Position numbers and translations under genes: made by a program. From positions 533,858 through 597,857 of the forward strand of contig NZ_LT607802.1 in the NCBI RefSeq assembly GCF_900090205.1: DNA of 64,000 nucleotides. The letters run 5' to 3'. The notes beneath the pieces were generated by a model. That model saw only the letters and a list, made by a program, of their open reading frames with translations. It had not been told where the DNA came from and searched no databases. Position 1 is the stretch's first letter. Every line of letters begins with the position of its first letter. Source of the DNA: Vogesella sp. LIG4 (lineage in GTDB: Bacteria; Pseudomonadota; Gammaproteobacteria; Burkholderiales; Chromobacteriaceae). Shown piece by piece: positions 9,417 to 17,533 of this stretch.

Positions 9417-9648
9417 TTGGTAGACGCTACGAAACTTGCAGTTCCTCCTGGATAGCCAGTACTAGTGCCTGCGCACCGTCAGAAAGCCAAACGCTTAGAT
9501 CAGCCGCTCGGTATGCGGGTCTTCACACTGGTCGCCTTCCAGCTGCAAGCTGGCCGGCGATCTTGGGGTAACGGCGGGCGAACTCGCCCGACAGCTCGCG
9601 CAGATGGCCGAGCTCGCGTTCGTAATAGGGGAGGAGGAATTCGAGCAT
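9417..9648 (-). pseudogene. decayed tssF 5' fragment 1
   Basis: Bases 9490-9648 match the first ~150 bases of intact tssF almost exactly, including the ATG (9646-9648). One inserted base (CAAGCTGGCC against CAAGCGGCC) breaks the frame. The more degraded part 9417-9480 matches tssF around 7085-7140, so about 160 bases of the parental sequence are missing between the two blocks. It cannot encode a functional protein. It lies between accessory genes B and A in the same orientation as tssF. Confidence 0.88.
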
Positions 9649-9744
9649 CTAATCGCCCAACAAATAATATCTTATCAATTCTTAACCAAATAACCGGCCA
9701 CTAAATTAGTGTTCGCATCTCATTACAAAATCACATTATTAGGT

Positions 9745-11085
9745 TCAATTAGCCACTTTTTCATATTGCACCACTTCCATTGTTAGTGGCTCCCGAGCTA
9801 TTAATGTACCATCTTCTGCCTGCCCAAAAATCAGCTCAGGCACCATTGGTTTAGTCAGTCCCCTGTCATTAATGGCAATACCCATGATACGATCCTGCCG
9901 CCGCTCGATGGGCACCTCCAACCAAACCCAAGGATCGCGACTCTTTGCACGTCGCACCGCCACCCGTGACCACTTGGCGGTATTTCCTTTCCATTTCAGG
10001 ATGGCATCACCGGTTCTATCGCTTACTGCACTACCTACAACCTTTCCATTTACTTCAAACTTGGTCTCTATACCATCCGCCCCGCCAATCCCTGGAATAC
10101 CGACAACCGCTATCAACTCGTCAGGTAGCGCCTGCTTTACAACATTAAGCTCTTCTTTAGCCATTACATGATAAACAGGCACTTCACTAGGCATGTGATT
10201 CTTCATTCGCAAGAAACCATTATCAACACTCCACACCCCCTCTAGGATGTACTTGTCCCGATTCATGGTTTTCCACGTGGCTGTATGATCCTCATTCAAT
10301 ACCAATTCTGGCTCATAGGAAAAATCCACCGCCTTATAGCGCCCAACAAGCTGCTGCTCACTTAGATGTTTACTCTCTCTGCGATATGTCAGCGTCTCAT
10401 ATCTAGAAATCGGCAAATCCATATTCGGTTGCAACATTTCCAGATTGCCGCCCTCTACTAGCTTCAACTTGGATTCACGAAAAACCGGGGCTACCAAGTT
10501 TGCATTTACCAATCTGAAACTCATAATATTGATAGTCCGACCCACATCACTGACCGTAAACCACTGCCAGGTCTGCTCAGACCCTCCCTGGCGCAATCCA
10601 ACGCGATGCCATACCCCCCAATCTTCAGGCAGCTCCGCCACAAAAAAACCAGGCAGCTTGGTTTTTTTTGACGTCTGCCGCAGCCCCTTATCGCTCTCAA
10701 ATAAAACTTCGCTATTCTCTATACCTTCACTACCAACACCCACAACATACACAGCAAGAGTATGCCCACCATCTTGCCGAGGAGTTGCTGGAACGCGGTT
10801 AGGTGCAATATTTTTATAAACAGCCTTTCCCTTATACTCATCCGCTCGTAAAAGAACATTTCCCTCTTTCACGCTCCAGGCACCATTCACCCAATGGTCA
10901 CCATCACTCTGCATATACCACGTAAATTTACCAGCCGGCGACAAAATCAAACTACTTGGCACCCAACTACGGTCAGACATTACATATCTACCCGCGAGTT
11001 GACTAAGCGTCACGTCATCTGCAATTGCCAGATTTATAATGAGTATATTCAAGGCAAAACATAGCCAAGCTAACCATCTATTCAT
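9745..11085 (-). CDS. secreted/periplasmic accessory protein B, paralogue of A (446 aa)
   Basis: Starts at the ATG at 11085 (MNRWLAWLCFALNILIINLA, signal peptide ending near AIADD), with AAGGAA as ribosome site. As in protein A, two related blocks (GRYVMSD...FTWYM...GAWSV at ~30-80 and GRYKAVD...ATWKT...GVWSV at ~245-295) sit about 215 residues apart. The C-terminus (VAVRRAKSRDPWVWLEVPI) matches A's. Its 5' end lies inside the second tssF fragment. Function unknown. Paralogy, export and cassette position suggest alternative immunity or cargo proteins kept after cassette turnover. Confidence 0.7.
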   Translation of the reverse strand: MNRWLAWLCFALNILIINLAIADDVTLSQLAGRYVMSDRSWVPSSLILSPAGKFTWYMQSDGDHWVNGAWSVKEGNVLLRADEYKGKAVYKNIAPNRVPATPRQDGGHTLAVYVVGVGSEGIENSEVLFESDKGLRQTSKKTKLPGFFVAELPEDWGVWHRVGLRQGGSEQTWQWFTVSDVGRTINIMSFRLVNANLVAPVFRESKLKLVEGGNLEMLQPNMDLPISRYETLTYRRESKHLSEQQLVGRYKAVDFSYEPELVLNEDHTATWKTMNRDKYILEGVWSVDNGFLRMKNHMPSEVPVYHVMAKEELNVVKQALPDELIAVVGIPGIGGADGIETKFEVNGKVVGSAVSDRTGDAILKWKGNTAKWSRVAVRRAKSRDPWVWLEVPIERRQDRIMGIAINDRGLTKPMVPELIFGQAEDGTLIAREPLTMEVVQYEKVAN

Positions 11086-11464
11086 TTTTATTTCCTTCAC
11101 GAGTATCTAAAAAGCTAATCTGCGTACGCAACCTGCTGCGGTAGCACTTGCCGACCTCTAGCCGCTGCGCATCACACTCGAACTGCACCACGGTGGCCTC
11201 CAGCATCGGCTGCAGGCAGTGCGGGTACATCACGTCCAGAAAGCTGGTGGCCACCTCGATGAAGTCGTCATCCAGCTTCTTGTGCACCCGCGCCGTCAGA
11301 AAGGTGAACGCCTCGATCAGCCGCTCGGTATGCGGGTCTTCACACTGATCGCCTTCCAGCTGCAAGCGGCCGGCGATCTTGTGGTAACGGCGGGCGAACT
11401 CGCCCGACAGCTCGCGCAGATGGCCGAGCTCGCGTTCGTAATAGGGGAGGAGGGATTCGAGCAT
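11078..11464 (-). pseudogene. truncated tssF 5' fragment 2 (N-terminal ~110 codons)
   Basis: From the ATG at 11464 the frame MLESLLPYYERELGHLRELS continues colinearly with intact TssF for about 110 residues with few changes. Homology ends around base 11,130 (residues CYR). The frame then runs on for 18 unrelated codons and stops at 11078, overlapping the start of accessory gene B. Full TssF is 618 residues, so this cannot be a working baseplate protein. Weak selection is indicated by substitutions such as Y-to-H and P-to-I at conserved positions. Confidence 0.88.
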
Positions 11465-11696
11465 GTCAATCAGCCTTATCTGGCCGCACAATGTAAGTGC
11501 CAATACAAGCCGCATAATCAAATAACTTGCGGCACACTAGAATGCCTAGAAAATCCACGGCTCCCCAGCAAAACTGGGCGCTGATAAAAAACCCGGCACT
11601 ACACGTTGAGGATTTTTTCGTAAGTAGCGCATTCGCCTCATTGCGATGAAAGCATGAATTCTCAAAATGGCGTCCATTAAATAACTCACCCATTAA

Positions 11697-12761
11697 TTAC
11701 AATTTGCTTTTCATCGCAGCAATTCTAGCGACAGCAACCGCTTTTATCAGCTGTTCCCGGAAAGCAGCAGCAGCAATCAAGCTCTTTCCCTGCCGAACAA
11801 AATCGAGTTTAGCGTGCACCACATTCCACCCGCCTCCTTTTACCAAAGCCAGCATGGGGTCACGGTAGTCAAACAGCACATCACAAGTCCATTGATCTCC
11901 CTGCCGAGAACAATCCTTCTTCAAAAGGATATCGCGAACTGCAGAGACATCATCATTAGTATTTCCAACCAGAGCCTGAATAACTGGCACTTCAAAATTA
12001 TCAACTTCCTTCAAAATTACAGCCTTGATGTCCGCCACTCCCGCCGGCGAGACATAAACAGGCAGAACCCCATCTTCATTCAATCTTTTATATTTCTCAA
12101 TTAGATATTCTTCGCTAGCTGGGTGCACATAAAAATTCGCATCATCTCGGCTAACTTCATATGCAACATCTATTGCTCCATCATTCGTTACCAATTTTCC
12201 AATACACCCCGTGGCTCGCTCATTTTTTACATAGCCAAGTTCTTTGACAACCTTCACACCGAAATTATTTGCAGTATTTATATTTTCACTTCCGGATCTC
12301 AAAATTTGTTGTGAGATATATTTCATTTTCATGCTACCGGAAATCAAATCCACCACACGAGTATCATCACATGTCAGCGGCCGAGAATCCTTCCAATAGC
12401 TCCAGGAAAATCCAACTGCAACCAGAATTAGCGGCACTCCCAAACCAATACTAAGCCCCAACTTTATCCAAAAAATGATGAACCGATCAGCTTCACTCTT
12501 CGCCTTATCATAATCTTGCACAATACAGCGAGCATGCTCCCCTTGCTTCGTAGGTTCCCTTGACTGCTCATTGATTGACGCCAAAATTTTCTCATCAAGC
12601 AACCCTTTTTGCCGCATCCAATACAGCATTTCCCCATCATTTCTAAAAACAATATTTTCACTATCTGGAGACTGCAGCGCCTCTTTTACCCGTTCAAAAT
12701 CATCCTGGGAGATGAGCCCGGAACTCAATAACCATTCAAGAAAACCAATACTCTCAGCCAA
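11697..12761 (-). CDS. single-pass membrane accessory protein, candidate immunity (354 aa)
   Basis: Not recognised. The start is a TTG at 12761 behind a strong AAGGAGGGG ribosome site. Residues 1-85 are soluble and rich in acidic residues. A clear membrane helix follows (about 92-115, KLGLSIGLGVPLILVAVGFSW), then a ~235-residue domain probably outside the inner membrane with several Cys (CDD, CIG, CSRQGDQWTC). AT-rich relative to T6SS core genes. It lies immediately downstream of the VasX-like effector and DUF6708 gene, where VasX-type toxins usually keep a membrane immunity protein (TsiV2 in Vibrio cholerae). Function is inferred from context only. Confidence 0.65.
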   Translation of the reverse strand: MAESIGFLEWLLSSGLISQDDFERVKEALQSPDSENIVFRNDGEMLYWMRQKGLLDEKILASINEQSREPTKQGEHARCIVQDYDKAKSEADRFIIFWIKLGLSIGLGVPLILVAVGFSWSYWKDSRPLTCDDTRVVDLISGSMKMKYISQQILRSGSENINTANNFGVKVVKELGYVKNERATGCIGKLVTNDGAIDVAYEVSRDDANFYVHPASEEYLIEKYKRLNEDGVLPVYVSPAGVADIKAVILKEVDNFEVPVIQALVGNTNDDVSAVRDILLKKDCSRQGDQWTCDVLFDYRDPMLALVKGGGWNVVHAKLDFVRQGKSLIAAAAFREQLIKAVAVARIAAMKSKL

Positions 12762-12820
12762 TTTCCCCTCCTTGAATATTCAATTTATTTATTGCAGAAA
12801 CAAAGAAGTGACTCGCCTGG

Positions 12821-13990
12821 TCATGCTGACAGCCGCCCCAACTGTTGCAACGGCAGGCGCCAGTCCAGGCCATGCTGCCAGGCGTAGTACAGCCACAGCC
12901 CTGCCGCGGTATACAGCGGCGGCAGCAGGTTGTAGCCCAGCAGCGCCAGCAGGGAACGGGCTTCGGATTCATGACTGGCGGCACGAATGGCCTTGGGGAA
13001 ACGCGGCTCGTAGCACAGCAGCAAGGAGGCGTAGTGACCCAGCCCCCAGATGACAAACACCGGGGTCAGCACCAGTCGCAGCCACAGGAAGCTGCGCCCC
13101 AAATCGAAACCGCCGGGTAGACTAAGCCGCGACACCGTCCACATGCTGGCCAGCGGGTTGGGCCACTTGCTACGCCGGCGGCGGGGCTCCGGCACCGCAT
13201 CCGGGCCATCTTCCATGAAGCGGCGGATGTACTCCCAGAACGACAGCAGATGCTGGTAGTCACGGCAGGCGTTGCCGACGAAAGCGCCATCCGCAGTAAT
13301 TTGGCTATGCGGGTTCACGCCATCTCTGGTGATAGCCCCGATAACCAACATCCCTCCCACGCCTTCGTGGTTGGGCATGTCCTTTGGCAGTGCCGCATCG
13401 ATCTCGTCCCAGTTATACGCAGTCACGCCCCCCAGAAAGGTTGGCCGCAGGAAATACATTTGCCGGGTCTCGCGATTGAAACGCACCACAAGCCGGCGCA
13501 TGGTGAAAGCTTCAAGGCGCCAGATTTTGGCTAGATAGCGAAAAAAAACATAGGTGAGTGGTAATAAGATGACGAGACCAATCATCATCACGAAAGCATA
13601 TTCCACATCTAGTGGATCACCATTCGGTGCTTGCCCAGTAGTGAGAATGGAGTGCCATTGCAAAATATCGCCATACCACCAAGGGATCAAGCCATACAAC
13701 AATGCCCCCATCACCATCGTCAATAGACCGCGCTTGTCATCATTGTAAGTACAGATATCCAGATAACTCACTGTCTTACAGTAGATAGCGTAATTGTCGT
13801 CCACCTTTTCTGCTCGGCTCTCGTGGATATCCACATCCTTGACATCACCGCCGGAACTGACTCTGCTAGCAAGGCTTTTCTTTTTATTAGCAGCAAGCTT
13901 ATCAGCAACATTTTTCTGAAATTTATCCTGCCATGAGCCTGGCTTATGGCGCATACGATTCAAAGCCACCGTCCATTCCAAATAGTACAT
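12821..13990 (-). CDS. DUF6708-type polytopic membrane protein, effector-associated
   Basis: 389 residues with hydrophobic segments at about 88-110, 130-152, 295-325 and 345-365, and an intervening soluble part containing RRLVVRFNRETRQMYFLRP. This layout matches what I recall of DUF6708 proteins, which recur beside T6SS effector genes; the assignment is from memory. The ATG at 13990 follows the effector stop by one base, so the two are translationally linked. It most likely protects the inner membrane from the VasX-like toxin or helps deliver it. Confidence 0.65.
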   Translation of the reverse strand: MYYLEWTVALNRMRHKPGSWQDKFQKNVADKLAANKKKSLASRVSSGGDVKDVDIHESRAEKVDDNYAIYCKTVSYLDICTYNDDKRGLLTMVMGALLYGLIPWWYGDILQWHSILTTGQAPNGDPLDVEYAFVMMIGLVILLPLTYVFFRYLAKIWRLEAFTMRRLVVRFNRETRQMYFLRPTFLGGVTAYNWDEIDAALPKDMPNHEGVGGMLVIGAITRDGVNPHSQITADGAFVGNACRDYQHLLSFWEYIRRFMEDGPDAVPEPRRRRSKWPNPLASMWTVSRLSLPGGFDLGRSFLWLRLVLTPVFVIWGLGHYASLLLCYEPRFPKAIRAASHESEARSLLALLGYNLLPPLYTAAGLWLYYAWQHGLDWRLPLQQLGRLSA

Positions 13991-13991
13991 T

Positions 13992-16574
13992 TCAGCTTAC
14001 CTCCAGCACTGCAGCATCCAAGGCTGCCATTTCTTCTTTGCCTATGCCAAACCCGGCAGTGCTTCGATCCTTGCGCAAACAAGATTTGTCGCACCAGCTT
14101 TCCAACGCATCATCACTGAACATCCAAATGGCAATCGTCAATCCAATACCGGCAACAGTGAATAAACGAGCGCCACGCAATAGCAACAATGCAATACGCT
14201 CTGTAGCTAAAAATGCACTTACCTCGGTTGCCCCAGTCAGAATGACCTTTGCAAATTCACCCTTACTTCTGACCAGTAACCATTCAAAAAATGGCCCCGC
14301 CGCCCCGATGGCAATGCCCGCACCGACCAGAGCGCCGGAGATAGAAACGATCCCTCTCAGTTGATAAGCGCGGGATAAGGTAGTCCTTCGCCCACCTGCC
14401 TTTGCCATATCATCCGCCGCACTATCAAAGTCCACCACGGCACCAATAATCCCCCCAACCGCCCCCAGTGCCCCGGCACTGAGCTTGAGTGCCCCGAGCC
14501 CGACATGGCTGCCGCTGACCAGCGTGTTATTGCCGCTTTTTGCCATCCGCTCGCAAACCCCACCGGTCAACTCCAGCAGCACCGCCCCCATGCCGAGACT
14601 GGCGGCTGTGAGCTCCCATGCGGCTTTCTGACCGGGCGAGTCTTTCAGGGAGTTGCTTTTCAAGAGCACGTTGGCCATTTCCAGTACCGCCACCACAGCG
14701 CCAAAACGCAGCCCATTAAAGTCATTACCCTTGCTGGCATCGGTAAGCAGCTTGTTGATCTGATTGCGCGTGGCTTTGCTGACTGCATATGTTTTACTGT
14801 TGAAAGCCTGCGGCGAGGGGTAGGCTGCCTCCAGCTCCTTGCTCACAATCTTGCCCAGCGACAATTTGAGCAGTGCATGCAGCACGTTGGAGCGCGCTAT
14901 TTGCCGGTCGATAAACTTGCCCCCCGGCAGATTGGCCAGCAGGGCATGCCCGCCCTGCACCATGAGCAGGCTGATCCCGCCTAGATGAGAAACACTGACC
15001 ACCCCATTATTCTGACCACTCAGGGTGATGGCATTGGCCAGATCATTTACTTTGGCCCACAGGTCGCTCACCCCTTTCAAAGCTTCCTGCCATTTGCCGG
15101 CAGCATCCGCGATGCCGCCAGACAACCCGCCTGCCGCGACAAACTCTTCTTTGGCCTTTTTCTGGCTCAGCAGCAGGCTATTGAGCAGCAAGGTAGCGGG
15201 CTTGAGGCTTGTTGCATCCATCTGTTGGCTAAGCCACGCCTGCCCGCTCAGGCAGCTGTTGATGCCATGGATGCACATCCCGATCTGGCCAGAGCCGGCG
15301 ACACCGCTTTCCAGGTGATTGTCGTCATAGAGTTCCAGCGTGTTGTGCAGCAGCGCGTCGTGCAGCCATAGCAGCTGATCATGGGCACGCTGCTCGTTGA
15401 GCACATCGCAGGCTTGCGTCGTCTGCTGGAAGCCCTGCTGCACCCCCTGATACATGGTTTTGGGCAGCAGGCGTTTGGCGTATTTGGCCCAGGCGGCGTC
15501 GCCAATGCGTTTGCCGTTCTGTTTGCGCCACTCTTCCCGCTTGCGCTCATACTCGGCACGGTTTTTATAGATGGCATCCGGCGGCGTGCCACGCAGGTCC
15601 GGCATGCTGTACGGGTGTTTTTTGGCCTCAGCGGCCAGATCATCTAGCGATACACCAAGCTTGGGTTCGCGCTGGCTGATGGCCCCCTGCCTGATCTGCT
15701 CTTCGGCCTTGTCCACCCCGGTAATGACGGCCATCAGCTGTTCGTTGCGGTACGTACCATAAAACGGCGTTGTAGCTTGCATCTGCTTGCTCAGCCGGTT
15801 GATGGAAGCATTACGCCAGTTGTTCAGCTCCTGGACGATACCCAAGGGGTCGTGCAGGACAATGGCCAGCCCTTTCTTGTTGACCAACTCCGTTTGCAGG
15901 TTTTTCAGGCGCCCGGTGTAGGGGTAGGGCTGGTTCTTTACCAGGTCGACGTCCTGCCCAAAGAACGGATGCAAGTGGTCATTGAAGCGCGGCGCCAGCT
16001 TGCGGCCATCCCCTTGCAGCGAGCGAAATTCCGCCACTGTGCCCGCCAGCTCGGCCGGCGTCACGGCATGGGGCTGCGCTACCGCCTTGGCCTGAAAGCT
16101 TTGCAGCATGCCGTGCAGCTTGCTGTCGGATTCGATTTTGAGTAGAGCAGCCTTGGTCAACGGGTCAGGCAGGAACAGCACTTTCAGCTCTGCAACATCC
16201 TCCGCCTTTTCGACGCTGATCAGCGATGCGTTGACACCATGGGTTTCCGGATTGCAGCTGAACGCCGGCGGAGGCACCACTTCGCCCAGCGGTATCCTGG
16301 CGATATAGCCCTGGCTGTTCACCGCCCAGGCGCTATCCCACTTCAGCTTGCCTTTACGCTTGGCCATGACATAAAGGTAGCCATACCGCAGCATGCGCAC
16401 GGTGTAGGCGGCCGTACCCAGCTTCTTGTCGGCCACGCCCTTACCCAGGTTGCCGCTCAATTCAGCAAACTCTGAGTGCCCCGCATCGCTGGCGGCCACG
16501 GCATAGCGCAAGGGCAGCAGCAGTAGGCCCTTCTTGCCACAGAACTTGTTTTTGCACTGCGTTGGCTCGCTCAC
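13992..16574 (-). CDS. VasX/BTH_I2691-like T6SS effector with MIX-like N-terminal motif
   Basis: 860 residues from a GTG at 16574 ([11 protein letters not shown] overlap with the adaptor gene stop). The N-terminus has CxxxxCG (CKNKFCGKKG) and then MLRYGYLYVM, close to the hRxGhhYhh core of MIX effectors. The middle is soluble. The C-terminal ~250 residues hold several hydrophobic helices (e.g. LGALKLSAGALGAVGGIIGA, ISGALVGAGIAIGAAGPF, LFTVAGIGLTIAIWMF), as in colicin-like pore-formers of the VasX family. The order vgrG-DUF4123-effector-membrane protein repeats the V. cholerae vasW-vasX-tsiV2 arrangement. Predicted role: secreted toxin that permeabilises a rival's inner membrane. Base composition is intermediate between core and AT-rich genes. 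Confidence 0.8.
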   Translation of the reverse strand: MSEPTQCKNKFCGKKGLLLLPLRYAVAASDAGHSEFAELSGNLGKGVADKKLGTAAYTVRMLRYGYLYVMAKRKGKLKWDSAWAVNSQGYIARIPLGEVVPPPAFSCNPETHGVNASLISVEKAEDVAELKVLFLPDPLTKAALLKIESDSKLHGMLQSFQAKAVAQPHAVTPAELAGTVAEFRSLQGDGRKLAPRFNDHLHPFFGQDVDLVKNQPYPYTGRLKNLQTELVNKKGLAIVLHDPLGIVQELNNWRNASINRLSKQMQATTPFYGTYRNEQLMAVITGVDKAEEQIRQGAISQREPKLGVSLDDLAAEAKKHPYSMPDLRGTPPDAIYKNRAEYERKREEWRKQNGKRIGDAAWAKYAKRLLPKTMYQGVQQGFQQTTQACDVLNEQRAHDQLLWLHDALLHNTLELYDDNHLESGVAGSGQIGMCIHGINSCLSGQAWLSQQMDATSLKPATLLLNSLLLSQKKAKEEFVAAGGLSGGIADAAGKWQEALKGVSDLWAKVNDLANAITLSGQNNGVVSVSHLGGISLLMVQGGHALLANLPGGKFIDRQIARSNVLHALLKLSLGKIVSKELEAAYPSPQAFNSKTYAVSKATRNQINKLLTDASKGNDFNGLRFGAVVAVLEMANVLLKSNSLKDSPGQKAAWELTAASLGMGAVLLELTGGVCERMAKSGNNTLVSGSHVGLGALKLSAGALGAVGGIIGAVVDFDSAADDMAKAGGRRTTLSRAYQLRGIVSISGALVGAGIAIGAAGPFFEWLLVRSKGEFAKVILTGATEVSAFLATERIALLLLRGARLFTVAGIGLTIAIWMFSDDALESWCDKSCLRKDRSTAGFGIGKEEMAALDAAVLEVS

Positions 16575-17533
16575 GCGATGACTCCTCTTGTCTTGTCTGC
16601 AGCTGGCCAGTGGATGGGTTTGGTCCAAAACGCCGCCCCTGCAAACAGCAGCCATTCGGTCAGGGTTGGGGAACGCTCTTGCTGGTACTGCTGCAGTTCT
16701 GCAGCCACCTCCGGGTAGCGTTCACTGCAATCCCGCCCCAACAGCAGCCAGAGCAAGGCACACCCAACCATGTCGTCCTGGCTGGCAACCCAAGGTTGCG
16801 CAGCGGCCTGACGAAGCTGTTCACATACCGTGGCAAAACCGGGCAAGCCATCCAATGTCACGGCCTCCGGATACAGCTCATGCAGGCCAGCCAGGCATCG
16901 CACTAGCTGGTGATATGCCGCGGCCAGATCCAGCGCTTGCCAGTCTTCGGCTGTCAGCACGAAATGACTACTCCGCGGCCATTGGCTGTCGGCGCTCATG
17001 CAGCGGTACTCGCCAGGGAAGGTCGCGTACCACCAGGCGTCAATCGGACCTAGCAACTGGTTGCGCTGCCCCGCCGGCAGGCCGTCATCCAGCAGTCGGG
17101 TTATCCGTGGGTCGTAGTAGCGCAGGTGATGCATCTGGCCATCCGGGTGAGGCTGCGCAAACAGGCGGCGCAGGTGACGCTGCACCTGCTCCGCAGGCTG
17201 TGCCGAATACAGCCAGCCCCCCACCATGGCATTGCCCCCCTTGCTTAGGGACTGGCGGATGCCATCCGTCCCCAACTGCGCCCAGAAGTGCTTCTGCTCT
17301 GCCGTCATGCCAGGCAAAATAGACAAGTCGATCAGCAGGGGTGCGCGCTCCGGCTCATGGGCAAAAAAAGCATCCTCAAGCACGATGGCCGCCGCAGTCG
17401 GTACGACCACGTCCTCCTCTGCCGCCAGCGGGTTGCCCTGGGTACGATCCAGCAGCAAGTACCAGCCTTGAGCACCAGAGGAAAACACCTCTGCCGGAAG
17501 CGCAGACAGGCTCATGTCCATTCGCGGCTCCAT
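16571..17533 (-). CDS. DUF4123 T6SS effector adaptor/chaperone (Tap/TEC, VasW-like)
   Basis: DUF4123 proteins load a cognate effector onto its VgrG. 320 residues, start MEPRMDMSLSALPAE. Features typical of the family are the N-terminal YLLLDRTQGNPL segment, the mid stretch GGWLYSAQPAEQVQRHLRRLF, and HLRYYDPRITRLLDDGL. Its ATG overlaps the vgrG1 stop (TGATG), and its stop overlaps the effector GTG (GTGA). The three genes therefore form one tightly coupled delivery unit. It probably binds the C-terminal tail of VgrG1 and the N-terminus of the VasX-like toxin. Confidence 0.88.
   Translation of the reverse strand: MEPRMDMSLSALPAEVFSSGAQGWYLLLDRTQGNPLAAEEDVVVPTAAAIVLEDAFFAHEPERAPLLIDLSILPGMTAEQKHFWAQLGTDGIRQSLSKGGNAMVGGWLYSAQPAEQVQRHLRRLFAQPHPDGQMHHLRYYDPRITRLLDDGLPAGQRNQLLGPIDAWWYATFPGEYRCMSADSQWPRSSHFVLTAEDWQALDLAAAYHQLVRCLAGLHELYPEAVTLDGLPGFATVCEQLRQAAAQPWVASQDDMVGCALLWLLLGRDCSERYPEVAAELQQYQQERSPTLTEWLLFAGAAFWTKPIHWPAADKTRGVIA

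Noticed and set aside
11466..11693. 75-codon minus-strand frame between tssF fragment 2 and the membrane orphan gene
   Set aside because: No start signal or sensible composition; overlaps debris around the tssF fragment. I see nothing supported in 11,465-11,696.
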